Of a stretch of 64,000 bases of DNA, positions 43,515 to 57,316 are shown piece after piece. How positions within the stretch are numbered: position 1 is the stretch's first letter; each line of letters opens with the position of its first letter. Location: NCBI GenBank assembly GCA_036927565.1, contig JAYESD010000009.1, forward strand, positions 156,200,929-156,264,928. The letters run 5' to 3'. The translations under genes and the position numbers were made by a program. The stretch is from Tuctoria greenei. Lineage: Eukaryota; Streptophyta; Magnoliopsida; Poales; Poaceae. The notes under the pieces were generated by a model that was not told where the DNA came from, did not search any database, and was given only the letters and a program-made list of their open reading frames with translations.

Positions 43515-45673
43515 CTAAGGATCCTAAGCGCTCGTGGCAATGACGAACTGGTCACCGTCGGGGGTGCTGTTGTCGGAGTTGCTGCCTGCTGCTGCTGAGG
43601 CTGGAGTGGAGGAGACGGGGGTTGCGGGAGCTGCTGTCGGTGCCTGCTGAGTCTGGATTGCAGGTAGTGGGGCACTGACAACCGAAGCCGGAGTCTATTG
43701 GTAGAGTGTCGAAGCCGGCAGGGGAGAGTGAATCGGTGCGCCTGGAGCAAGCAGCGGTGACATGCTGATCGTCGGTATTGGCGTGGTCGGCACTAGAGCT
43801 AAAACTGGTGCCAGAACAGGCGGATCTGGAGCTAGACCCGGAAGCTGAGAGGGCAGGGTAATCCTGGTCTGAGTGTAGAGGTTGGTGATCAACCCCAGGA
43901 TGCCCATCATGGCCTACTGCGTCTGTTGCTGCTGGTCAAGAGAACGCTGATGCATCTGATCAATCAGTCCAGTGAGCCTGTCAGTGTCCTCTCGCCTCTC
44001 GCGGGCTATCTAACGATGCATCTCCTGCTGCTGCTGCTGGAGCTCCAAAAGACGCGCAGCCTGCTCAGCTCTGGCCAGCTCAGCTGCAAGCCGATCCAGT
44101 CGATGTTGCTCAACCATCTGCTGAAGTAGAGAAGTGAGCTCAGGTGGCTGAGAGACCTATGCCTCGGACACCGGAGGTGGAGTAGGTGGTGGTGCAGTCG
44201 AGCCTCCAGCCTCCGCGTTGTGCTGCCTGGGTGAGGGAGGAGGTGAGAAGTACTCCTTGACACTGTCAATAGTGTCACTCTCTGACCAGATGTGCTGCAG
44301 ATCTCCTCTCTGAGCCTCAGCCTGTACTAGGATCTCATCTTCCTTCTCGAGGTCTGACCAATCTTCCTCTAAAAGGCGAGCTCGAACCTGACGCTCAATT
44401 GGGCGGCCAAGACGGTGGTCTCCAGGAGCTAGAGCACGGTAGTGTCTGAACCTAGTGACGCTCTCGTCGGTGAGACTGTCACGCACGGATGACCCCTCTG
44501 GAGCCAACAGGTAGAGGAGGTGACTGATCCAGTGGCCGAAAACAAGCTGCCTCATCATCCCAACTCCATTGGTGATAACATCCTCCATCTCATAGATAAG
44601 GATATCCACAATGTCGAACTCCATCCCATTCATGACATAGAAAAGGAGGGTCTGCTGCAGACTGGTAAAGCCCTCAAGGTATCCGGACCTGGGTAGAAGT
44701 GTACGGCGCAAGGCAAGGTGCACAGTGCGCGCAAGCTGAGAGAGTAGAGCAGGTACCCTCGGCTGGTCAAGAGAGAAGGGCTGAGCGAACAGTGACCGAA
44801 TATCCTCAAAAGGTGGTGCCACACCTCCAGTGGGTGGCATCCTCGGTGGGTCAGCCTGTCCATACACCAACTCATGTAGGCATGTGTCATGGAGATCCAC
44901 GCCTAGCAGCTGTCCCAAGGTCTGTCTGGTCAGATGGTGATGCTGGCCCATGAACATGAAGTCAATGGATATGCGGCCCTCTGAAACGTAGAGTGTGGCA
45001 TAGAACACTCGGACCCAGTCCTCCACGAAGGCACCCCGCTGGTAAGACATCAGTTCCACTAGCCCTCTGTATCTCTCAAAGTAAGGGCGAATCTCAGTCC
45101 CGGCTGCAAGTGCGAGCTGATCTAGTCAAGAAAGTTATGCTGGAAAAGCTTATGGCCCCGACGTCTGTAAGTCTCATACAGTGACACCTATGTCAGGGTC
45201 CAGAAGCAGCTGTCCACAAGTGGCTCTCTGGGCTGCGGGAACCACTCCTCAAGTAGAATGCTCCACCTGAGCTTCCTGAGCTGCTTTGCCTTCAACTTCC
45301 TGTAGTCAGTCAGGTGGACACCCCCACCAACCCGGACATTGGTGTCCATCTCATAGATGTCTCTCTGGACCGCCCTGTCCTCACGAAGCTCAGCTGCAGA
45401 AGGTCTTTGTCTCGGGGCTGCAGCTCGATGACCTCCACGGGTCCTGACTGAGCGCCGGCGAACAAGCAGCACCTCAGGCTCCTCAGTCTCCTTTGGCTCC
45501 GGAGGCTGCCTCTGTCGGGCTTCCCGGATCCTCAGCGATCCTCCTCGGCCACGCTCTTGCTCCTCAGCGGCGCGAACTGCCATCAGAGCTTTCTTCTCCT
45601 CCTTCGACAGCTTCTGCTTCTTAGCTGCCAGCTCCTCAATAGCCTTGCCCTTTCCTTTCTTGTCACGGCCCAT
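43515..45673 (-). pseudogene. B3 ORF2 (env-position gene), broken
   Basis: The minus-strand ATG at 45673 opens MGRDKKGKGKAIEEL. The first 160 or so codons are open. TAG lies at 45188, with frameshifts near 45125. A long open piece with the central domain (MELMSYQRGAFVEDWVRVF...) covers 45059-44157. Further breaks follow in the coiled coil, including TAG at 44010-44012 in the codon also mutated in B4. The C-terminal Pro-rich part ends near 43515, with an extra CAG-to-TAG shortly before. Confidence 0.72.
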
Positions 45674-46066
45674 CTCGAGGAGATGAGTGATGACGGCGAC
45701 AATGAGATCGCGGGACAACGAAGCCAGTCGCACGAGACGGCGACGCAAAGAACGTCGCGGCCAGGTGAACCCTAGCAGCGAAGATGAATGCGGTGGCTGG
45801 ACGCGTGGAGTGGTGGGCGATGAGCGGTGGCGCAGGGTGGCGGCGGCGCTCAGGGCGGCGGCGGTGGTGCGGCGGCGGTGAAGGGCGGCGGCAATGAAGG
45901 GTGGCGGTAGCGCTTGGGGCGCAGGATGGCGGCGGCCGGAGGGCAGCGGCGGCTGGAGGGCGGTGGCGGCGGCTGGAGGCAAGGAGCAGTGGCGGCGGAG
46001 AGGAGGGCATGGAGCGGCGTCGGGGAGGTTCGGCGTCAGGGAGAGAGAAAAACGAAAACGAAGAGG

Positions 46067-46380
46067 CGCTAAATAGGTGGGGCCCGAACCCTAGCTCAAA
46101 TTTTAACATCGTATGATCCAACGTCAGATGAGGGGTGCATCGGTCGAATGGTACAGTAGTGGTATTCCGGAGGCACCTTCGGCATCAGATGATCTGACGT
46201 GGAAACCATTATCATCGGTTGAATTTTGCACAACTCCAGAAATGTGAACATCGGATGCTCCGATGTTTCTCAGAGTGAACTCATCGGCTGATTTGACTTT
46301 CTAACTGAGCTGACCCTTGCACTTAAGCACAAACTGATCCGATGAAGCTTCTGCCCTAAGCATCGGATAATCCGATCACT
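46067..46380 (-). promoter_or_regulatory. Internal promoter-like block of B3 ORF2
   Basis: On the minus strand, CGGATTATCCGATG near 46375, CATCGGAGCATCCGATG near 46255 and several CATCGGT half-sites precede a TATTTAG box near 46067-46077. A purine/pyrimidine-biased then CCG-rich leader runs to the ATG at 45673. It is more decayed than in B4. Confidence 0.5.
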
Positions 46381-46993
46381 ACAAAACAACATCATCCCAT
46401 ATATGTCCTTTGACTTAAACACACAAAGAGAAACACAAGTCTTAGGACTTTTTGGGCAACCCCTTACCCCTCAAAAAGATTATAACACTAGTTGCCAATA
46501 ACTTGGCTAAGCCCTAAAGCAAATGAACACCAGAAAAATCAAGGAAGAAATCCAAAAGAAAATGTAAGGCCCATGCTTTGTGAGCTAGAGGATGGTGACT
46601 TCTATCTCTTTAAAGCATGTTCCTTTAGGCATTAACACACCTAACACTTTGTTCTTTCCACATCATATGAGTTGAGATATTGCATTTCAAACAAGTCTCT
46701 TTCTCATGAAGTGGGTTCCCCTTTGTGACAATCTACCGTATGCAATGCCAAACAATTTTTAATGCAGGAAATTAAACGTGAGTGCAAGTCTATATGGCAG
46801 GCATCATGCAAGACATAAAGTAAATCTATCTTGCCAAATTTGAACCTTTCAAAGGCTTCTTTAGGGAGATCCACTCTCCAAGTATTTGGGAAACCCAAAA
46901 GAACCTCCATCCCAAGCTAACCCTTGCTCGCCCCTATCCTTTGAAAGTTAGACACGACCTATATGTGATGCATTGTTACATGACCATGGCAAC
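46381..46993 (-). other. B3 pol-ORF2 spacer
   Basis: Homologous to the spacers of B1, B2 and B4. No gene recognised. Confidence 0.55.
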
Positions 46994-48692
46994 TTACATG
47001 ACGTTCGATGCATCTAGCACATTTAATTCACTCCTGAGTCTAGAAAAGGTTTTCTCATCAAGTGGTTTAGTGTAGATATCCGCCAATTGTTCTTTGGACC
47101 TAACACCTCGCAAGGAGATGTCTCCTTTAGCTTCATGGTCCCGCAAGAAATGATGGTGAATATCAATGTGCTTAGTGCGGGAGTGTTGAACGGGGTTTTT
47201 AGCAATCTTAACCGCACTTTCATTGTCACAAAGGAGAGGCACACAACCAAGTTTAATACAAAAATCCAAAAGGGTTTGCTTCATATAGAGGATTTGGGCA
47301 CAACATGCACCGGCCGCTATATATTCCGCTTTCGCAGTGGACAAAGCAACGAAGTTTTGCTTCTTGTTAGACCAAGATACTAGGGAACGCCCAAACAAGT
47401 GGCACCCCCGGAGGTACTCTTGTGATCCACACGGCATCTGGCAAAGTCCGAATCCGAGTAACCCAAGAGATGGAATTTAGCACCTTTGGGGTACCACAGG
47501 CCTACATTTGGGGTATGCTTGAGATACTGAAGTATCCTAAAAACTGCCTTCTGATGCGATTCTTTAGGTGCCGCTTGAAAGTGAGCACACAAGCATACAC
47601 TAAACATGATATTGGGCCTAGATGCGGTAAGATAAAGCAATGAACCAATCATGGAACGATAATTAGATTGGCCAACAGTTATACCGTCCTTATCCACGTC
47701 GAGATGACAATTTGTAGCTATTGGAGTACTTCTTGAGCTACAATCTCCCATCTCAAATTTCTTCAAGAGGTCCTTGGTATATTTTTCTTGATAGATGAAG
47801 GTCCCCTCTCGGAGTTGCTTGATTTGAAATCCAAGGAAGAAGTTGAGCTCTCCAATCATCGACATCTCGAATTCCCTAGACATCATTTTGCCAAACTCAT
47901 GGCTAAGAGCTTCGTTAGTTGAACCAAAAATAATATCATCGATATAAATTTGACAAACAAATAGTTCTCCATCGATGTCTTTGGTGAAGAGTGTAGTGTC
48001 CACCCTCCCGATCTTGAATCCTTGCATGATCAAGAAATCCCGTAGTCATTCATACCACGCTCTAGGCGCTTGCTTGAGCCCGTAGAGCGCCTTGTACAAC
48101 CGATACACATGATTAGGATTCCTCGGATCTTCGAACCCGGGAGGTTGTTCAACATAAACAAGCTCGTTAATGTAACCATTAAGAAAGGCACTTTTCACAT
48201 CCATTTGATAAAGTTTTATATTATGATGTGATGCAAAAGCAAGAAGTATACGGATGGCTTCTAGTCGAGCGACCGGAGCAAATGTTTCTCCAAAGTCTAG
48301 TCCTTCAACTTGCGAGAAACCCTTGGCCACAAGTCTTGCCTTGTTGCAGATCACAACACTGTTCTCGTCTTGTTTGTTGCGGTACACCCACTTTGTTCCG
48401 ATGACGTTCTTGTCCTTGGGTCGCTCCTCCAACACCCAAGCTTCATTGTGGATGAAGTTGTTAAGTTCTTCTTGCATGGCCATTACCCAATTTGAATCTT
48501 GAAGTGCTTCCTCAATGTGAGTGGGTTCTACACATGAAACAAACGAGTAGTGCTCACAAAATGTAGCGAAATGGCGAGAACGTGTACTTACTCCCCTTGA
48601 CGGACTTCCGATAATTTGATCAATCGGATGCGCCTTGGAGATGCGTCCATGCCTCTTAAGTGGTTGTGAAGCACTTGGCGGTGGTGATGTGT
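46994..48692 (-). pseudogene. B3 pol, C-terminal half (RT and RNase H)
   Basis: Continues the frame of 60806-62371 after removal of B4. RT starts near 48520 (WVMAMQEEL), with IYIDDIIFGS near 47945; Ile replaces the Val of the YVDD box. TGA at 48046-48048 (CGA to TGA) splits RT. A small deletion near 47400 shifts the frame in RNase H (STSGG region). The last part retains STAKAEY and LCDNESAV and ends DASNVM. Confidence 0.88.
48688..48692. other. B4 target-site duplication, left copy (tgtgt)
   Basis: TGTGT immediately precedes TGTAAGG at 48693 and is repeated at 60806-60810 after the other end of B4. Confidence 0.93.
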
Positions 48693-50096
48693 TGTAAGGA
48701 CCGAATGCCCAAGAGGGGGGTGAATTTGGCTTTCTTCAAAAAATTCTAAGCAATTGAAACTTAATTTCTAAAGCCCAATTCCCTACGCGACTATCTATGC
48801 ATTCTAGTAGATAGAAACTTTGCGGAATATAAAATGCATAAAAGTAAAGGAAGGAGAGGGATGCAAACTCCTGAGGAGACAAGGATTTATCCCGTGGTTC
48901 GGCAAGATCGTGAAGATCTTCCTACATCCACGTTGTGGCACCCACCAAAGGGTTTTGCCACACCCAAGTCACCGAGACGAGGGGTCTTCACTATTCTTCT
49001 CTGTTCGCCTCCTTGGCAAGGTGGAGCTCAAGCCTTGTACAACTTCGACCTTCCGGGCTTCCACACACGCCTTGGCAAGCTCCGGAAGTCTTCTCACGAT
49101 TACAACACCAAGGGCACACCCTTGAGGCTCTCACACTATCCTAGAGAGTCCACTCACCCAGAATGGTGGCACACAAGCTCTCTCTCTCTAGCTAGTTCTA
49201 GCCTAAACCTTGGTGTAGAGATGATCGAAATGGTGTGGAAGTGATTGCTCTTGGCCTTGAACACTTGTGGATGTGTTGGTAGCTTCTGGTGATCAAGACT
49301 TAACGAAATGACAGGGTTAGGGGGTATTTATAGCCAGCCTCCCCGAAATAGCCGTTGGAAAAGTAGGCTGACAGAACTTTACTGTGAACACTGGATGATC
49401 TGATGTCTCCCCTTTAGTTATCATCGGTCTAGTTACTTTTGCTGACGTCATTGTGTCATATATGACCGTTATTAGACCGATGTTGCCCCTGTCTTCTCAT
49501 CGGATGATCCGGTGGCTCTTCCTCCAGAATTTGCTTAATCTTGATGCTTACTGGAGTGATTGACCGATGTGTGTAAGTATGCACATCGGATGATCCGGTG
49601 CTACACTTGGTCCAATGGTATTGCAAACTGTACTGATGGACCGATGTCACTGAGCCATTCACATCGGATGATCCGGTGAGTACATTGTTCTGAGGTCTTC
49701 TTCTTCAGTTGAGTCAACTCGACCGATGTGTACATTTCTGAAATCATCGGTTGATCCGGTGAGTTGATTTTGTTTGCTTCGAGTTGTTTTGAGTGAATCT
49801 TTTGTGTCTTGCTCAGATGACCTCTTAGACATTTGTTTAATAAGCCTCTCTGATGATCTTCAAGCATTGTATGTTGTCAACTTATGGTTGAGTGACTTAG
49901 ACATAAGAGCTTTCACTTCTTGTCTTTATCTCATTGATTTGATCTCAAAAGTTGATTGTATATGGGTCTCCAATGGCATATTCATTTCATTTTATTGAGT
50001 GATTATGGGGACCTTACATTCAAAAATTCATTAGTAAAGTTCAATGGTTGTCATAAATCACCAAACCGTACTTCATGGGGGGCCTAGATGCTTTCA
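48693..50096 (-). repeat. B4 3' LTR
   Basis: 1404 bp. The palindromes CGGATGATCCG (plus-strand reading) lie near 49501, 49588 and 49667, with CGGTTGATCCG near 49748. A TATA complement GGTATTTATAG lies near 49322. PPT complement ATCTCCCCCTTTTTGG follows at 50097. Confidence 0.92.
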
Positions 50097-50493
50097 ATCT
50101 CCCCCTTTTTGGTGATTGATGACAACACAAAGCGCAATATTAATGAATTTGATAGAATGAAACTTAAAAGAATATGCAATGAATACAAAATGTCACACTT
50201 GAAACTTAAGCATCAATTAATAACTCAAGTGAGAATAATAAGTGATCATAAACATAGATAAACACCAAATGAGCCCAATCGATTAATAACTCATGGAAAT
50301 AAGTTCATTAGAGCTCAAAAGTAGCAAATGAGTAGCAGACACACCAAATGTAGCAAACACACTGAATTACAAGAATGATAAACGATAAAAGATATAGAGA
50401 CTAGAAGCTCCCCCTGACACTAAGACGCTCCCCCTGACTCCTCTAACTCTTCTCCCCCTTTGGCATCAAGACACCAAAAAGGGATCCGAGCGC
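50097..50493 (-). other. B4 PPT and 3' untranslated region
   Basis: PPT directly next to the LTR, then AT-rich sequence and G-rich tracts near 50408-50462 (as CTCCCCCTGAC on the plus strand). Same plan as in B1. Confidence 0.78.
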
Positions 50494-52659
50494 CTAAGGA
50501 CCCTGAGTGCTGGGCGCGATGACGAACTGGTCACTGTCGCTGTCGTCGGAGCTGTTGGCTGGAGTAGCGGTGGAGGGAGCTGCCGGAGCCGAAGGAGCCA
50601 CCATCGGTGCCTGCTGTGGAGGAGCTGCTGGAGCAGGGGCACTGACGATGGAGGTCGGCGACTGCTGGAACAGAGTCGTGGCCGGTAGCGGGGAGTGAAG
50701 CGGAGCACTAGGAGCCAGAAGAGGAGACATGCTGAAGGAGGGAATCGGTGTAGAAGGTATTGGGGCCACTGGAGCGGCAGCTGGAGCCAAGACTGGAGGT
50801 GGTGGAGCGACTCCTAGCAGCTGTGACGGGAGGGCAATCCCGGTCTGGGTGTAGAGGTTGGTGATCAACCCTAGGATGCCCATCATCGCCTGCTGCGTCT
50901 GCTGCTGCTGGTCGAGGGTGCGCTAGTGCATCTGGTCGATGAGCCCTGTCAGCTTGTCAGTGTCTTCACGCCTCTCATGGGTGATCTAACGCTGCATCTC
51001 CTGCTGCTGCTGCTGGAGCTCAAGGAGACGGGCAGCCTGCTCCGCTCGGGCCTGCTCAGCTGCCAGCCTGTCCAGACGCTGCTGCTCAACCATCTGCTGG
51101 AGGAGCGATGTCAGCTCTGACGGCTGCGTGACCTGCGCCTCAGTGACGGGAGGTGGAGTAGGTGGTGGCATTGTAGAGCCTCCAGCCTCCGCGTCGTGCT
51201 GCCTGGGTGAGGGCGGAGGAGGGAAGTACTCCTCGACACTGTCATCGGTGTCGCTCTCAGACCAGATATGCTGCAAGTCCTCCCCCTGTGCCTCAGCCTC
51301 GGCAAGCCTCTCATCCTCCTTCTCTAAGTCAGACCAGTCCTCCTCAGAAAGGCGAGCCCTGACCTGACGCTCGACTGGACGGCCAAGGCAGCAGTCTCGA
51401 GGAGCTGGGGCACGTTAGTGACCGAACCGTTTCACACTCTCGTCAGTGAGACGGTCGTGCACGGCGGACCCCTCAGGAACCATCATAGTAAGCAGGTAGC
51501 TGATCCAGTGCCCGTATACGAGCTGCCTCATCATCCCCACTCCATCTGTGATCACATCCTCTATCTCGCATATGAGGACGTCCACGATGTCGAACTCCAT
51601 CCCATTCATGATGTAGAACAGGAGAGTCTGCTGTAAGCTGGTGAACCCCTCCAAGTAGCCAGACCTCGGTAGGAGCGTGCGGTGCAAGGCGAGGTGCACT
51701 GTGCGCGCAGCTGGAGTCAACAAGGCTGGTACTCTCGGCTGGTCAGGAGAGAAAGTAGGACTGAACAAAGAACGGATCTCCTCCAGCGGTGGTGCCACTC
51801 CTCCAGTGAGCGGCCTCCTCGGTGGATCTGCCTAACCGTAGACCCTCTCATGCACGCAGGTGTTGTGCAAGTCCACTCCAAGCAACTGTCCCAGCGTCTG
51901 CCTCGTCAAGTGGTAGTGCTGACCCATAAACATGAAGTCAATTGATCTTCTGCCCTCAGAGACATGGAGGGTGGCGTAGAAGACGCGAACCCAATCTTCC
52001 ACATAGGCACTCCGCTCATATGCCATCAGCTGCACCAAACCTCGGTACCTCTCAAAGTAAGGATGGATCTCCGTCTCTGCTGCCAAAGCTAGCTGTCCCC
52101 AATCCAGATAGTTGTGTTGAAACAGCTTGTGCCCTCGACGCCTGTAGGTCTCATAGAGTGATGCATGGGTGACAGTCCAAAAGCGACTATCCACCAGAGC
52201 CTCTCTGGGCTGCGGGTACCACTCCTAAAGCAGCACATTCCACCTGAGCTTGCGAAGCTGCTTGGCCTTCATCTTCCGGTAGTCGATCAACCGAACTCCT
52301 TCGGCGACATGGACAGTGGTGTCCATCTCATAGATCGCTCGCTGGGCCTCCCTGTCCTCACGACGGTCAGCAGCCGTCGGTCTCGGACGTGGTGCTGCCT
52401 CGGTGTGACCCCCACGGGTCCGGGCTGAGCGCCGGCGGACGAGAGGCTCAACCGGCTCCTCCTCGGCCTCGGAGTCGTCAATCACCGGAGGCTGCCTCGG
52501 ACGAGCCTCCCGGATCCTTAGCGACCCTCCTCGGCCACGCTCACGCTCCTCGGCGGCGCGAGCGGCCATCAAGGCCTTCTTCTCTTCCTTCAACAACTTT
52601 TGCTTCTTTGCGGCCGGCTCCGCGATAGCCTTTCCCTTGTTCTTCTTGTCGCGAGCCAT
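50494..52659 (-). pseudogene. B4 ORF2 (env-position gene), one frame with five stops
   Basis: The minus-strand ATG at 52659 opens MARDKKNKGKAIAEPAAKK. All 722 codons stay in one frame. Stops are at 52225 (GAG to TAG), 51832 (CAG to TAG), 51415 (TAA), 50986 (CAG to TAG) and about 50922 (CAG to TAG). Basic N-terminus, acidic/Arg segment, central domain (YVEDWVRVFYATL, FMFMGQHYHLTRQ, EFDIVDVLICEIEDV), Pro-rich linker, Gln-rich coiled coil and Pro/Ser tail are all recognisable. Retention of frame while stops accumulate mirrors B1. Confidence 0.8.
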
Positions 52660-53056
52660 TGCGATCGCTCGATTGAACGGAGTCGACGAAGGTGACGTGG
52701 AGATCAACGAGCCGGGAAACCCTAGCGACGGGTGGTGACCGTAGAGGGAGGAGATGGCGGCGTTGCTTGGGTGGAGGCGCGGCGGTGGCTGGGTGAAGCG
52801 GCGGCGGCGACGGCGGCTGCGGTGGAGCGGTGGCGACGGCTTGGTGGAGGCGAGCGGCGGCGGCGCTGTGGTGGAGACGAGTGGCGGCGGTGCTGGTGTG
52901 CGGCGCGGCGGGAGCACGGCGGCCGGTGGACAGCAGCGGTCGGTGGGCGGCGGCGGCGTTCGGCGGCGACGGTGGCGGCAGTCGGTGGTGGCGCGGCGAG
53001 GGGAAAGCGGTGGTGGCGTAGGGATCGGGAGAAAGAAAGGGGAAGGGGTACGGCCG

Positions 53057-53445
53057 GTTTAAATAGTGGGTCCCAAACCCTAGCCGTATTTTTAACATCG
53101 GATGGACCGATGTTAGATGGGATATACATCGGTCGAACGCCACAGTAAGGATATTCAAAAAGTTGTTGTTGACATCGGATGGACCGACGTTTAGGGTTTG
53201 GATCATCGGTCGAATGGCACAGTAAGGGTGTTCAAAAGAGGAATGTTGACACCGGATGGTCCGACAATGGAGGAGGTAGCATCAGTGGAATTGACCATAG
53301 TTCCAGAATTGTAAACACCGGATGGACCGATGTTTTTCAGAATGAACGCGTCGGTTGAATTGAGATACTGACTGAACTGGCCCTTGGAGATTGAACACCT
53401 ATTGGTCCGATGAGGGATTTACCTAGGCATCGGATAATCCGATGA
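53057..53445 (-). promoter_or_regulatory. Internal promoter-like block of B4 ORF2
   Basis: Five full sites (plus-strand reading) lie near 53097, 53174, 53250, 53318 and 53428: CATCGGATGGACCGATG, CATCGGATGGACCGACG, CACCGGATGGTCCGAC, CACCGGATGGACCGATG and CATCGGATAATCCGATG. CATCGGTCGAA half-sites lie between them. The TATA complement GTTTAAATAG is at 53057-53066. This is the best preserved of the four internal blocks. Confidence 0.65.
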
Positions 53446-54032
53446 CTGCGGAACAATAACATCCCATATATGTCCTTTGACCAAACAAACAAGCAAAGAG
53501 AAACACATGTCTTAGGACTTTTTGGGCAACCCCTTACCCCTCAAAGATAACTAATATGCCAATAGCTTGGCTAGGCCTTAAAGCAAATGGAACACCGAGA
53601 AAAATAGGAGGAAAATTATCCAAATAAAATGTAAGGCCCATGCTTTTGTGAGGTAGAGTATGAAGACTTCTATCTCTTTGAAGCATGTTCCTCTAGGCAT
53701 TAACGCACCTACCATTTTGTTCTTTCCACCTTATATGAGTTGAGATATTGCATTTCAAACAAGTCTCTTTCTCATGAGGTGGGTTCCCCTTTGTGACAAT
53801 CTACCGTATGCAATGCCAAACATTTTATAATGCAAGAAATTGTAAGTCTATATGGCAGGCATCATGCAAGGCATAAAATAAATCTATCTTGCCAAGTTTG
53901 AACCTTTCAAAAGCTTCCTCAGGGAGAACCACTCTCCAAACCTTGGGAAACCCAAAAGAACCACCATCCCAAGCTAACCCTTGCTCACCCCTATCCTTTG
54001 AGAGTTAGGCAAGACCTATATGATATGCATTC
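53446..54032 (-). other. B4 pol-ORF2 spacer
   Basis: Homologous to the other B spacers. No gene recognised. Confidence 0.55.
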
Positions 54033-57000
54033 TTACATGACGTTTGTTGCATCTAGCACATTTAATTCACTTCTTAGCCTAGAAAAAGTTTTCTCATCAA
54101 GTGGTTTAGTGAAGATATCCGCCAATTGTTCTTCGGACCTAACACCTCGCAATGAGATGTCTCCCTTAGCTTCATGGTCCCTTAAGAAATGATGGTGAAT
54201 ATCGATGTGCTTAGTGCGGGAGTGTTGAACGGGGTTTTTAGCTATCTTAACCGCACTTTCATTGTCACAAAGGAGAGGCACACAACCAAGTTTAATACCA
54301 AAGTCCAAAAGGGTTTGCTTCATATAAAGAATTTGGGCACAACATGCACCGGCCGTAATGTATTCCGCTTCCGCTGTGGACAAGGCGACGGAATTTTGCT
54401 TCTTGCTTGACCAAGAAACTAGGGAACGCCCAAGCAAGTGGCACCCACCGGAGGTACTCTTGCGATCTACGCGGCATCCGGCAAAGTCCGAATCCGAGTA
54501 TCCCACAAGATGGAATTTTGCACCTTTAGGGTACCACAAGCCCACACTAGGGGTATGCTTAAGATACCTAAGCATCCTAAAGACCGCCTTCCTATGCGAT
54601 TCTTTAGGTGCCGCTTGAAAGCGAGCACACAAGCATACACTAAACATGATATCGGGCCTAGATGCGGTAAGGTAAAGCAATGAACCAATCATAGAACGGT
54701 AGTTGGATTGATCAATAGGTTTACCGTCCTTATCCGCGTCGAGATGACAATTGGTTGCCATTGGAGTGCTTCTTGTGCTACAATCTCCCATCTCAAATTT
54801 CTTCAAGAGGTCCTTGGTGTACTTCTCTTGATAGATGAAGGTCCCCTCTTGAAGTTGCTTGATTTGAAATCCAAGGAAGAAGTTGAGCTCTCCAATCATT
54901 GACATCTTGAATTCCCTAGACATCATTTTGCCAAACTCATGGCTAAAAGCTTCGTTAGTTGAACCAAAAATAATATCATCAACATAAATTTGACAAATGA
55001 ACAAATCTCCGTTGATGTCCTTGGTGAAGAGTGTGGTGTCCACCCTCCCGATCTTGAATCATGATGAGGAAATCTCGTAGTCGTTCGTACCACGCCCTAG
55101 GTGCTTGCTTGAGCCCGTAGAGCGCCTTGTGTAACCTATACACATGATTAAGATTCCTCGGATCTTCAAACCCGGGAGGTTGTTCAACATAAATAAGCTC
55201 GTTAATGTAACCATTAAGAAAGGCACTTTTCACATCCATTTGATAAAGTCTAATACTATGATGTGATGCAAAGGCAAGAAGTATACGGATGGCTTCTAGC
55301 CGGGCGACCGGGGCAAATGTCTCCCCAAAATCTAGTCCTCCAACTTGTGAGAACCCTTTGGCCACAAGTCTTGCCTTGTTGCGGACCACAACGCCATTCT
55401 CGTCTTGTTTGTTGCGGTACACCCACTTTGTTCCGATGACGTTCTTGTCCTTGGGTCGCTCCTCCAACACCCAAACTTCATTGTGGATGAAGTTGTTGAG
55501 TTCTTCTTGCATGGCCATCACCCAATTTGGGTCTTGGAGTGCTTTCTCAATGTGAGTGGGTTCTACACACGAAACAAACGAGTAGTGCTCACAAAACGAA
55601 GCAACGTGGCGAGAACGTGTACTTACACCCCTTGACGGACTTCCAATAATTTGATCCATTGGATGCGCCTTGGAGATGCGTCCATGCCTCATAAGTGGTT
55701 GTGAAGCACTTGGCGAAGGTGATGCGTGTTGCTCCTCTTGTGGTTGGACTTGATCATGGACTTCTTCTTCCTCTTGATGTTGTTGTGCTTGTGAGTCTTG
55801 AGTTGGCAATGGATCATCCTTTTCTTCTTCGTCAACTTGAGGCGCCATAGAGGTGTTGTTGTTGGAACTTGAAGCTCCCCCTTGATCATGGCTCTCCTCA
55901 ACTTCGGGCTTGATGTCTCCAATGGTCATGTTCTTCATGGCTTCTCGTAGAGGCTCATCATCTATTTCATCATGACCAAAACTCTCCTCTTGGGAGCCAT
56001 TAGATTCATCAAACTCAACATCACAACTTTCTTCAACTAAACTGGAGGTTTGGTTGAATACTCGATATGCTTTTGAGTTTGATGCATAACCAAGAAATAT
56101 ACCAACATCACATCTTCTTTCAAACTTACCGAGCCTTTTCTTGCGGTATATGTAGCACTTGCATCCAAAGACTCGAAAGTAGGAGATGTTGGGCTTTCTC
56201 CCAATGAGAAGCTCGTACGGGGTCTTTTGAAGTAGGCGATGTAGGTAGACCCTATTTGCGGCATGGCACGCCGTGTTGATCACTTCGGCCCAAAATTTCT
56301 CTGATGTGCCGTAGTCGTCAAGCATTGCTCTTGCAAGATTGATGAGTGTCTTGTTCTTCCTTTCAACGACACCGTTTTGTTGAGGGGTGTATGTGGCCAA
56401 AAACTCATGTTTTACTCCTTCACGGTCACACCACTCCCCAATGTTATAGTTCTTGAATTCGGTGCCGTTGTCACTCCGGACCATGATGATGGGAAGTTGA
56501 AATTCCCTTTGAGCGCGGTTGGCGAAGGTCTTGAACACTTCCGGGGTTTCACTCTTGTCACCTAGAAATAGAGTCCCAGCATAGCGAGAATAGTCATAAA
56601 CAATAACGAGACAATAGAGATTACCGCCAAGGCTTTGATATGTGGACGGTTCGAAGAGGTCCATGTGGAGTAGTTCAAGTGGCTTGGAGGTCGACACCAT
56701 TGTCTTCATTGGATGGTGTGAAGCAACTTGCTTCCCGGCTTGACAAGTGCTACAAAGCTTGTTCTTCTCAAATGTGACATCCTTCACGTCGGTCACCATC
56801 CCAAGCTTGAATGACTTCTTGAGCTTTCTCATTCCAATGTGCGCTATGCGTCGGTGCCATAGCCATCCCAAGCTTGTCTTAGTGAAAAGACAAGTGGTCA
56901 AGCTAGCATTCTTGTTGGCAAAGTCCACTAGGTAGAGATGTCCATGCCGGAATCCTTTGAAGACTATGTCTTGGCTTGTTTCACTACTCACAACAACATC

Positions 57001-57281
57001 ATTTTTGCTAAATGTGCACGTTAGTCCAAGATCACATAGTTGTGCAATAGAAAGTAAATTGAAACTAAGTGACTGAACATACAAAACATTAGAAATGGAC
57101 AAGTCATTTGAATAGCAATTTTACCTAACCCAATTACCTTTCCCTTTGAGTTATCACCAAAGGTGACTTGTTCATGATTGTCGGGGTTTTCTATGCTGGT
57201 GAACATACCATCATTGCCGGTCATATGTTGAGTGCACCCGCTATCGAGTACCCAATGCTTTCCTCCGGCTTTGTAGTTCAC
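54033..57281 (-). pseudogene. B4 pol (two frameshifts)
   Basis: Minus strand. Protease VLDSGCTQHM is near 57250. A one-base deletion near 57110 shifts the frame. The main part runs from the HHCC finger (LWHRRIAHIG...CSTCQAGK) through the integrase core (HMDLF, VRSDNGTEF, NGVVERKN) and the acidic/Gln linker into RT. A five-base deletion near 55060 (after LIM) shifts the frame again. The rest gives IYVDDIIFGS, YSDSDFAG, STAEAEY and LCDNESAV, ending DATNVM. No nonsense codons are seen apart from those caused by the shifts. Confidence 0.9.
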
Positions 57282-57316
57282 CTACACACATGAATTCCAT
57301 TTTTGGCTTTAGGAAC